From positions 1-6,032 of the forward strand of contig JADFSZ010000109.1 in the NCBI GenBank assembly GCA_022560555.1: a DNA stretch of 6,032 nucleotides, given 5' to 3'. A program made the translations under genes and the position numbers. Shown here piece after piece: positions 1 to 5,184 of this stretch (its first letter is position 1; the number at the start of each line of letters is the position of its first letter). The stretch comes from PVC group bacterium. Its GTDB lineage: Bacteria; GCA-001730085; JADFSZ01. Below the pieces are notes generated by a model that was not told where the DNA came from, did not search any database, and saw only the letters and a list, made by a program, of their open reading frames with translations.

Positions 1-233
1 CTGAGGATGAAGCCGCTGAATAAGGTGACCTTAATTTTGACGATAAAGGCTTCGTAAGGAGCAAAAAAATATAATTGGCTGTAGAGGGTTTTTGTTGGAC
101 GAAGAATAAAAGTTAATATCGTGTCCGAACTAAAAAACGTAAAAACCGAACACACAACAAGACTACCTGTGACCCATAAAAGTCTCGATCGCAACTCTTC
201 TAAATGTTCCAAGAATGTCAGGTTTTTTGACAT
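1..233 (-). CDS. tatC: Sec-independent translocase TatC, N-terminal fragment (cut by window edge)
   Basis: This is the start of TatC, the multi-spanning inner-membrane subunit that recognises twin-arginine signal peptides and recruits TatA to export folded proteins. I translated it by hand: 77 codons are present and the gene runs off the left edge. The cytoplasmic N-terminus carries the family signature FLEHLEELRSRL at residues 7-18; by comparison with E. coli TatC the invariant Glu and Arg of the HLxELR motif are E13 and R15. The first membrane segment is about residues 19-36. The first periplasmic loop has the conserved Pro (P46), and the later 'APYEAFIVKIKV' stretch (59-70) is typical of TatC. 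The ATG lies 25 bp after the tatA stop, so the two are probably one operon. No clear Shine-Dalgarno precedes it, so translation may depend on tatA. Identification is firm despite truncation. Confidence 0.93.
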   Translation of the reverse strand, partial: MSKNLTFLEHLEELRSRLLWVTGSLVVCSVFTFFSSDTILTFILRPTKTLYSQLYFFAPYEAFIVKIKVTLFSGFIL

Positions 234-258
234 ATTCAAGCAGGTGGAATCAAGGGTT

Positions 259-492
259 TTACTTTGATGAGTTATTGCTTTTATGATCCGGAGAGGATGG
301 TTGGGAGTCTTCAGAATCGTCTGATTCCTTCATGCCCTTTTTAAATGAATTAATGGATTTCCCAAGGGAGCGCATGAGTTCAGGAAGTTTCTTGGGGCCG
401 ACGATCAAGAGAATCACAACCAAAATAACGAGCCACTCGGCCGGACCGGGCATACCAAACATAAAAAGCTGAATGTGGGTAAGTAATGTCAT
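259..492 (-). CDS. tatA: Twin-arginine translocase pore subunit TatA/TatE family
   Basis: A 77-residue single-span membrane protein of the TatA family, whose oligomers let folded Tat substrates cross the cytoplasmic membrane. A short N-terminus precedes 'FGMPGPAEW' (12-20), which holds the conserved polar Glu (E19). The membrane helix is about 18-31, followed by the hinge 'GPKKLPEL' (32-39) and the amphipathic helix to about residue 55, with the conserved Phe in 'FKKGM' (F50). The tail (56-77) is rich in Ser, Asp and Asn, as usual. The hinge reads V-G-P where most family members have F-G. The length is normal. The start could be M1 or M11; M11 would give the more usual TatA length before the helix, and neither has a good Shine-Dalgarno. 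The gene is divergent from mraZ and lies directly upstream of tatC. TatA and TatB are hard to separate by sequence, but the short tail favours TatA. Confidence 0.9.
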   Translation of the reverse strand: MTLLTHIQLFMFGMPGPAEWLVILVVILLIVGPKKLPELMRSLGKSINSFKKGMKESDDSEDSQPSSPDHKSNNSSK

Positions 493-521
493 AAAAATCG
501 CAAACCATGATTTAAGAACAA

Positions 522-550
522 ATTATAACATAGATTCATGCGCCCATCAA
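522..550 (-). promoter_or_regulatory. Predicted sigma-70-type promoter of the tatA-tatC operon
   Basis: On the minus strand TTGATG (545-550) and a perfect TATAAT (522-527) are separated by 17 bp. The -10 is preceded by TG at the extended -10 position (TGTTATAAT). Transcription would start near 515, leaving a leader of only about 23 nt before tatA, with no recognisable Shine-Dalgarno. This is a pattern match only, but its position and spacing are right. Confidence 0.6.
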
Positions 551-948
551 CAGATGGAGTTACTCAACATATCTCAAATTCTTTGGTCATTATTCCCGCA
601 TAAGATTCCCGGTTCATAAACCTCCAAATCGCTTTTTTACTACGTTCAAGAGCTTGCTTTTGAGCTATTGTTTCCCTTCAGGAGCCGCATTTTTTACGGG
701 TTCTTGAACCGTTGGGTTCTCTTATTCGACAACCCATTCGTTAATAAGATCTTACAGAAAATTCCATATGAGTTTAGTAGGACTATTCGACTTGTATCTT
801 ATAGCAAATACAAGCCTTACAATAAATTTAACTATGGATGATAAAAAGGGATGAAAGCGTTTTCGAACCTAAAGTTATTGTTGTGTTTAACTTAATCGTA
901 ATTACTTTGAAAACAATACTTTAATCGCAAATTATTATACAATAAGGC
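551..948. other. Intergenic stretch between divergent tat and mra operons; no intact gene seen
   Basis: About 400 bp of AT-rich DNA without a convincing open gene on either strand. On the minus strand there are protein-like but broken frames. One is open from 677 to the stop at 564-566 and reads in part 'QALERSKKAIWRF'. Another reads 'NPTVQEPVKNAAPEG' between stops at 722-724 and 665-667. The two would join by one frameshift near 675. This could be the decayed 3' end of a gene, or chance. A 7-bp AT-rich hairpin (CTTGTAT 791-797 with ATACAAG 808-814) is present, without a T-run, so it is not a standard terminator. No tRNA or rRNA-like sequence was seen. Confidence 0.45.
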
Positions 949-977
949 TTGACAGTATCTGCGCTGAAGAGTAAACT
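949..977 (+). promoter_or_regulatory. Predicted sigma-70-type promoter of the mra/dcw cluster
   Basis: A perfect -35 TTGACA (949-954) lies 17 bp from TAAACT (972-977), a 4-of-6 match to the -10 consensus. The DNA just upstream is very AT-rich and could act as an UP element. The start point would be near 984, about 39 nt before the mraZ ATG. Its place directly upstream of MraZ-type repeats supports it as the main cluster promoter. Confidence 0.75.
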
Positions 978-986
978 CTGAATATT

Positions 987-1014
987 GTGGGTTAATGTGG
1001 TAAAGAGTGGAGGG
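987..1014 (+). promoter_or_regulatory. MraZ operator: three GTGG repeats at 10-bp spacing, overlapping the mraZ ribosome binding site
   Basis: GTGG occurs at 987-990, 997-1000 and 1007-1010, exactly one helical turn apart; the pentamers are TGGGT, TGGTA and TGGAG. Published work on E. coli MraZ describes binding to TGGGN direct repeats separated by 5 nt upstream of mraZ, which is the same geometry; here only the first repeat is a full TGGG. The repeats begin just after the predicted transcription start. The third merges with the mraZ Shine-Dalgarno GGAGGG (1009-1014, 8 nt from the ATG), so bound MraZ would sit over the early transcribed region. Autoregulation is inferred from this layout. Confidence 0.75.
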
Positions 1015-1022
1015 ATTCTTCT

Positions 1023-1466
1023 ATGTTTTACGGTGAATATAGCCATTCTTTAGACAAAAAAAATCGTGTCATCATTCCGTCGAAAATGCGGGATGCTTTA
1101 AAAGAGCAGTATGTGGAAAAATTGTATATGACCCGCGGATTAGAGCAGTGCCTTTTTGTGTTTCCGCAAGAGGAGTGGAATAGGCAAGAAACAAAGTTTA
1201 AGAACATTTCATTTACCCATCCCGACGCCCGAAAGTTTAACCGCCTATTTTTTTCCGGAGCCTTTGAAACCGTGTTTGATATCCAAGGGCGAATTTTGAT
1301 TCCTCAGTACTTAAAAGAGTTTGCCCGGATTGATAAAGACATTATGATTATCGGAGTATCAAACCGATTTGAAATATGGTCGAGTGAAAACTGGAAATCT
1401 TTTTACAAAAATTCCATTAATTCATTTGAAGACATTGCTGAGAAACTATTGAATTTAGAAGAATAA
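1023..1466 (+). CDS. mraZ: Transcriptional regulator MraZ
   Basis: MraZ is the DNA-binding repressor usually encoded first in the division and cell-wall cluster; it forms a ring of subunits and regulates its own operon. The 147-residue protein has the normal length and two SpoVT/AbrB-like halves. The first half starts 'MFYGEYSHSLD', with the basic stretch 'KKNRVIIPSKMR' (12-23). The second has 'FDIQGRILIPQYL' (85-97) and ends in 'GVSNRFEIW' (111-119), a hallmark of the family. 'TRGLEQCLFVFP' (37-48) is also conserved. The start is fixed by GGAGGG 8 nt upstream. The promoter and repeat operator lie directly upstream, so it very likely represses its own cluster. A 28-nt gap separates it from the next gene. 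Nothing in it looks damaged. Confidence 0.97.
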   Translation: MFYGEYSHSLDKKNRVIIPSKMRDALKEQYVEKLYMTRGLEQCLFVFPQEEWNRQETKFKNISFTHPDARKFNRLFFSGAFETVFDIQGRILIPQYLKEFARIDKDIMIIGVSNRFEIWSSENWKSFYKNSINSFEDIAEKLLNLEE

Positions 1467-1494
1467 GAAATAAAACCTACAAGAAAGGAGGCCT

Positions 1495-1710
1495 ATGGAA
1501 ACAAACGCCAACAATCATCAAGTTCCTAGAAACTCGCACATTCGTGATCGGAAATTGTCCAGTATTGATACTGAAATTTCTTCGGAGCGACTAAGGAAAA
1601 TGCGCGGACTCAATAGCCGTGGTGTCGGCTTGGGATTTGACTCATCCTACTGGCGCAGGATGACGCGCGAACAATTGATTAAAACATACGGATTTAACGA
1701 ATCTCGCTAG
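1495..1710 (+). CDS. Unrecognised small basic protein between mraZ and rsmH
   Basis: A 71-residue protein I cannot assign to a family. It has a strong ribosome binding site (AAAGGAGG at 1484-1491, 3 nt before the ATG) and stops one base before the rsmH ATG, so it is probably translated and coupled to rsmH. The composition is basic, with about eleven Arg, and there is no signal peptide or membrane segment, so it is expected to be cytoplasmic. The first 25 residues are polar and Asn/Ser-rich, probably disordered. The second half has 'SSERLRKMRGLNSRGVGLG' (29-47), then 'YWRRMTREQLIKTYGF' (52-67), which looks like a short helix. An Arg-rich, Gly-containing small protein could bind nucleic acid or ribosomes, but that is inference only. 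Most mra clusters go directly from mraZ to rsmH, so the insertion is notable. That it is a gene is likely; its function is unknown. Confidence 0.75.
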   Translation: METNANNHQVPRNSHIRDRKLSSIDTEISSERLRKMRGLNSRGVGLGFDSSYWRRMTREQLIKTYGFNESR

Positions 1711-1711
1711 A

Positions 1712-2617
1712 ATGGCATGTTCCGCTCGACATGACCCTGTGATGGTTTCTGAAGTAATGGATGCCTTAGGAATTGTCTCAGGCATGGTTGTTGTTGATCT
1801 GACGGTGGGGTTAGGGGGACATGCGCGTGAGATGTTTAATCATCTCGGGGGAAATGGGATTTTGGTAGGATTCGATCAAGACCATGAGGCGATAAAAATA
1901 GCAAAATCAAAATTTACCGATGAGGAAAATAAACAGATTCAATGGGTGCACGCAAATTTTCGAGATACTGAGTGTGTTCAAAACATTGTTAAAAACAAAA
2001 GGATAGACGCCTGCCTTATGGATCTGGGGGTCTCCTCCTTTCAGTTGGATGTTCCTCGGCGCGGTTTTAGTTTTCAAGGGACAGGGGTGCTTGATATGAG
2101 AATGAATTCCGAAAATTGTGTTACAGCGAAAGATATACTAGATGGTTTTAGTGAACATGATTTAGCGGATGTGTTTTATCTTTATGGACAAGAACGTAAA
2201 TCGCGCGCCATCGCGCGCTCTATAGCAAGAAAACGTCGTGCAAAGAAGGATATAACAGCTCAAGATCTTGCTCAATCGGCGTCATATGCCTATCGGAAGA
2301 TGACAAGGCGGCGTATTCATCCGGCTACGAAAATATTCCAGGCTTTACGCATTCTTGTAAATGATGAGCTGAATGCTTTAGCCGACGCGTTGCCGTTATG
2401 GTGTTCAAGCTTAAAGCCCGGCGGCCGAATGTGTGTGATCTCATATCATTCTCTTGAGGATGGCTTAGTCAAAAATGTTTTTCGAACGCTTACTAAAGAA
2501 AAAAGGCTGCGTCTTGTTTGCAAAAAGCCACTCGTACCTTCCGAGGAAGAAGTTTTTAAAAATCCGAGATCCAGAAGCGCGAAATTGAGAATTGTGGAGA
2601 GTTGTACACATGATTAG
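1712..2617 (+). CDS. rsmH: 16S rRNA (cytosine(1402)-N(4))-methyltransferase RsmH
   Basis: RsmH (MraW) uses S-adenosylmethionine to methylate N4 of C1402 in the decoding centre of 16S rRNA. The 301-residue length is normal. The opening 'HDPVM' (7-11) matches the family's HxPV start. The SAM-binding glycine loop is 'DLTVGLGGHA' (29-38), with the acidic 'GFDQD' strand at 53-57. The family signatures follow: 'MDLGVSS' (103-109), 'RGFSF' (117-121), 'LDMRM' (127-131), the inserted helical domain (about 135-200), 'HPATKIFQALRI' (203-214), 'ISYHSLED' (243-250) and 'NPRSRSAKLR' (284-293). The ATG is one base after the preceding stop and has only a weak Shine-Dalgarno, which suggests translational coupling. 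Its end overlaps the ftsL start by 8 nt. All expected motifs are intact. Confidence 0.97.
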   Translation: MACSARHDPVMVSEVMDALGIVSGMVVVDLTVGLGGHAREMFNHLGGNGILVGFDQDHEAIKIAKSKFTDEENKQIQWVHANFRDTECVQNIVKNKRIDACLMDLGVSSFQLDVPRRGFSFQGTGVLDMRMNSENCVTAKDILDGFSEHDLADVFYLYGQERKSRAIARSIARKRRAKKDITAQDLAQSASYAYRKMTRRRIHPATKIFQALRILVNDELNALADALPLWCSSLKPGGRMCVISYHSLEDGLVKNVFRTLTKEKRLRLVCKKPLVPSEEEVFKNPRSRSAKLRIVESCTHD

Positions 2618-3020
2618 AAAAATAATATTGATATTAGGGATATTCGGCGTCCTTTTTTTCTATACGTATGAGCAGATTCAAATCCTGCGTATGGGGTATG
2701 CTATCACTGAGAAGGAAAAAAAATTGCGTGATTTACGACAAGAAAATATGGAACTTCTGATTAAAAACTCCAGATTAAAATCTCCGAAAAGGATTGAGAC
2801 AATTTCGAAGGAAAAGCTTGGTCTTGTTGCCGCAAAAAAAGTTAAAATTGTCTATTTGTCCGCACCTAAAAAAGAGCTTAGCTCTCCCAAGTCTTCATAT
2901 GAATTATCCCTGCCAAGCCAAACCCGGATATCAAAAACCAAGCATTTCATTAGCCGCATTCTAGAGAATATTTTTTTTGGAGGGCAAAATGAAGTGGAAG
3001 CGGAAATTGTCATCCAATAA
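2610..3020 (+). CDS. ftsL: Cell division protein FtsL (FtsL/DivIC-like septum component)
   Basis: FtsL is a bitopic membrane protein that pairs with FtsB/DivIC and links the divisome to the FtsW-FtsI synthase. I take the ATG at 2610, not the upstream TTG at 2592, because GGAGAG (2596-2601) lies 8 nt before it. That gives 136 residues and an 8-nt overlap with rsmH. A short cytoplasmic 'MIRK' is followed by a membrane span (about 4-20). Then comes a heptad-like, charged coiled coil (about 21-57), and the motif 'SPKRIETISKEKLGL' (58-72), typical of FtsL/FtsB-type proteins. The C-terminal tail (85-136) is Ser/Lys-rich, poorly conserved and longer than in many FtsL proteins. FtsL proteins diverge strongly, so the call rests on topology, the P-x-RIE-x-x-x-x-KLG motif and its fixed place between rsmH and ftsI. 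Confidence 0.88.
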   Translation: MIRKIILILGIFGVLFFYTYEQIQILRMGYAITEKEKKLRDLRQENMELLIKNSRLKSPKRIETISKEKLGLVAAKKVKIVYLSAPKKELSSPKSSYELSLPSQTRISKTKHFISRILENIFFGGQNEVEAEIVIQ

Positions 3021-3126
3021 TCGGGCGTTCCGGAACGCGCTCTTGATTTTAAGGAGTCACGGGCCCCTAAAAGCTGGGATGAAAATCGCATGGGTAAATC
3101 TAAAAAGATCAGTAAGGTTCGCTTAG
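2979..3126 (+). other. Strong ribosome binding site and 45-codon frame bridging the ftsL end and ftsI start
   Basis: GGAGGG (2979-2984) lies 4 nt before an ATG at 2989 that opens a 45-codon frame ending with TAG at 3124-3126. It overlaps the last codons of ftsL and the first twelve of ftsI in another frame. The peptide is basic ('MKWKRKLSSNNRAFR...'), like the cytoplasmic tail of an FtsI. It may be a leader or coupling peptide, the true FtsI N-terminus separated from the rest by an indel in the sequence, or chance. The site has a better ribosome binding site than the ftsI start at 3090. I do not claim it as a confirmed gene. Confidence 0.25.
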
Positions 3127-4835
3127 CTTTTGTTGTTCTTCTGTTAAGCATGTCTTATGGTTATACGATTACACGCTTGTTTTCCCTCCAGCTGGTATCT
3201 GCCGACATACTGCAGAAGTATGCTGAAGACCAATACATCATGAGGTTTGAAATGGCTCCCAGAAGAGGGCGTGTGTGTGATGTTCGCGGGAGGGAATTGG
3301 CCGTTAGTATGAAGGTTCCTTCTGTTTTTGCCAATCCATATGAAATCGAAAATCCTGTTGAAGTAAGCGCGCGATTAAATCGTATTTTGAATGTAAATCA
3401 AGATACAATTTTAAAGCGACTCAATCGCAAGAAATATTTTGTTTGGATAAAAAGGAAAATATCAAACGAAGAATTCCAAATGATTGAAGCGGCCGAAATT
3501 CCCGGGATTCATTTTATTAAGGAAAGTAAAAGATTCTATCCTCAGGGAGAGCTGGCTTCGCATGTTCTTGGATTCGTTAATATCGATAATGTCGGACAAG
3601 AAGGCATTGAGAGGACATTTGAGAACTATCTTCTTGGTGAGGCAGGTTATCGTAAGACGCAAAAAGACGCAAAAAAGCGCGAATTGTTTTCATTTTCGGA
3701 TATCAACACATCCGTGCGCGACGGTGATACGGTCTATCTCACAATTGACACGACTATCCAGTATATTGCGGAAAGAGAAGTAGATAAAGTTTTTAAGAAA
3801 TATCATCCCGAAAGTGTATCGATTGTCGTGATGGATCCTCATACAGGTGCCATTTTAGCTTTGGCAAATCGCCCCACGTTTGATCCCAACCAATACGGAA
3901 AAGTTGATGGGGATAAAAGACGTAATCGTGTCATAACGGATATCTATGAGCCCGGCTCTACCTTTAAGGTTATTGCCGCGTCCGCGGCTTTAGAAGAAAA
4001 ATTATTTTTAAGAGATGAAAAAATATATTGCGAAAACGGGGAATATAAAATGTCCGGAAGACGCATGCCGCTGCATGATTATCATTCCTATGGCTGGCTT
4101 TCGTTTGATGATGTTATAAAGAAATCAAGCAATATTGGAACCGTGAAAATCGCGCAAAGGTTAGGGAGCGAAAAGCTCCATGAATATATCCGACGGTTTG
4201 GTTTTGGGGCTCGTACGAACATTAATCTTCCTGGAGAACAATTCGGTATTTTCCATCCCTTGAACAAATGGACTCGAAGTTCGATGTCGGCTGTGCCGAT
4301 CGGGCAAGAAATTGCCGCGACTTCATTACAAATGGTTAGAGCCTTTTCTGTCTTTGCGAATGGGGGGTGGCTCGTTGAACCTCAGATTTGCTCCCGTATT
4401 GAAAATGTCGAAGGAGTTGTGATTAAAACCATGGATATGAATAAAAGAGAGCGTATTTTATCCTCCGAGACATGTAGAGATATGAGAGAGATTCTCCAAA
4501 AAGTTGTGTCGCGTGACGGAACGGCCTATCGTGCAGCCCTCGATAATTTCTCGGCAGCCGGAAAAACAGGCACAGCGCAAAAAGCTGATCTGGTCCGGGG
4601 CGGTTATGCCGAAAATAAGTACGTGGCGTCTTTTATCGGATTTGCTCCGGCGGATGATCCCTCTATCACGATTCTTGTTACAGTGAATGAACCGCCTTGG
4701 CGGGTGCGTTTTGGCGGTACGATCGCGGCTCCTGTGTTTAAAAACGTTGCCGAGGATGTCCTAAGATATATGGAGTCCAACGGAAGGATGTATGGAAAAA
4801 ATCATAGAAAAGATAATCAGGGAAATCAAAGTTAG
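3090..4835 (+). CDS. ftsI: Septal peptidoglycan transpeptidase FtsI (PBP3-type, class B penicillin-binding protein)
   Basis: FtsI cross-links peptide stems of new septal peptidoglycan in the periplasm, working with the glycosyltransferase FtsW. The 581-residue length is typical. A short basic cytoplasmic tail leads to one membrane anchor (about 11-29), then the dimerisation/pedestal region with 'RRGRVCDVRGREL' (58-70). The transpeptidase domain begins near 'VVMDPHTGAILALAN' (247-261). All three active-site motifs are present: STFK with catalytic Ser290 (290-293), SSN (346-348) and KTG (492-494, within KTGTA). There is no C-terminal PASTA domain. ATG 3090 is the only usable start in frame after the ftsL stop, and its Shine-Dalgarno is weak; AAGGAG at 3051-3056 is too far away. 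The end overlaps murE by 44 nt. Gene position separates it from the elongation PBP2. Confidence 0.95.
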   Translation: MGKSKKISKVRLAFVVLLLSMSYGYTITRLFSLQLVSADILQKYAEDQYIMRFEMAPRRGRVCDVRGRELAVSMKVPSVFANPYEIENPVEVSARLNRILNVNQDTILKRLNRKKYFVWIKRKISNEEFQMIEAAEIPGIHFIKESKRFYPQGELASHVLGFVNIDNVGQEGIERTFENYLLGEAGYRKTQKDAKKRELFSFSDINTSVRDGDTVYLTIDTTIQYIAEREVDKVFKKYHPESVSIVVMDPHTGAILALANRPTFDPNQYGKVDGDKRRNRVITDIYEPGSTFKVIAASAALEEKLFLRDEKIYCENGEYKMSGRRMPLHDYHSYGWLSFDDVIKKSSNIGTVKIAQRLGSEKLHEYIRRFGFGARTNINLPGEQFGIFHPLNKWTRSSMSAVPIGQEIAATSLQMVRAFSVFANGGWLVEPQICSRIENVEGVVIKTMDMNKRERILSSETCRDMREILQKVVSRDGTAYRAALDNFSAAGKTGTAQKADLVRGGYAENKYVASFIGFAPADDPSITILVTVNEPPWRVRFGGTIAAPVFKNVAEDVLRYMESNGRMYGKNHRKDNQGNQS

Positions 4836-5184
4836 CGGTATCAGTTTGGATTCCAGGAAAATTGGCGAAAACTTCGTGTTTATCGCCATTCCGGGAACCA
4901 CAACGGATGGCCGACTTTATATCGAAGAAGCCATAGAGCGAAAAGCCTCTGTTATTGTGACGGAAGAGAAAACGTTTTTGCCGGGGAGCATCCGGCATTT
5001 TATTGTTCCGGATACTCGTTTATTCGCAAGCTTATTGGCAGAAGCGTTTTATGGATACCCTTCTCAAAAAATAAAATTGATTGGTGTTACTGGCACAAAC
5101 GGAAAGACAACCGTTGCCTATCTGGTACGCTCCTGTATCCAGAAGGCAGGCCAGAAGTGCGGCCCGGAATTGCCACTGGTTTAA
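4792..5184 (+). CDS. murE: UDP-N-acetylmuramyl-tripeptide synthetase MurE, truncated by a foreign joint
   Basis: MurE adds the third stem-peptide residue to UDP-MurNAc-L-Ala-D-Glu in the cytoplasm, using ATP. Only the N-terminal quarter is present. 'GISLDSRKI' (16-24), 'AIPGTTTDGRLYI' (32-44) and 'AIERKASVIV' (47-56) are the N-terminal UDP-binding domain. 'GVTGTNGKTT' (98-107) is the Mur-ligase ATP loop, with K105 and T106 placed to bind phosphate. Family-like sequence ends at 'KAGQKCG' (118-124, base 5163), where one expects a GLIGT-type continuation. The next six codons and the stop at 5182-5184 lie in unrelated GC-rich DNA. The ATG is the only start after an in-frame stop at 4762-4764, has GGAAGGA just upstream (4782-4788), and overlaps ftsI by 44 nt. 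The part that determines the added amino acid is missing, so lysine versus diaminopimelate cannot be decided. Confidence 0.92.
   Translation: MEKIIEKIIREIKVSGISLDSRKIGENFVFIAIPGTTTDGRLYIEEAIERKASVIVTEEKTFLPGSIRHFIVPDTRLFASLLAEAFYGYPSQKIKLIGVTGTNGKTTVAYLVRSCIQKAGQKCGPELPLV

Noticed and set aside
564-625. 17-codon minus-strand mini-gene with GGAGG (621-625) before its ATG
   Set aside because: The spacer is only 3 nt, the product is tiny and no family or context supports it; kept only as part of the possible decayed gene.
907-940. Second promoter (TTGAAA with a downstream TAT-rich element) upstream of mraZ
   Set aside because: Spacing to any plausible -10 is poor compared with the nearby TTGACA-N17-TAAACT.
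2852-3151. 99-codon minus-strand frame opposite ftsL and the ftsI start
   Set aside because: It has no family features and lies antisense to well-supported genes; it is a shadow frame.
3462-3783. Open frames on both strands inside ftsI (3462-3662 minus, 3484-3783 plus)
   Set aside because: FtsI motifs run without a break through this region in its own frame; these are by-products of its codon use.
4504-4686. 60-codon plus-strand frame inside the ftsI transpeptidase domain
   Set aside because: It overlaps the KTGTA region of ftsI in another frame, with no ribosome site or recognisable protein.
4738-4998. 86-codon minus-strand frame opposite the ftsI/murE overlap
   Set aside because: It is antisense to two conserved genes and has no protein features.
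5137-5184. Real MurE-TPR rearrangement caused by a transposon or phage
   Set aside because: No inverted repeats, target duplication, integrase, tRNA or att-like sequence is visible, and murE is essential; a chimeric assembly explains it more simply.
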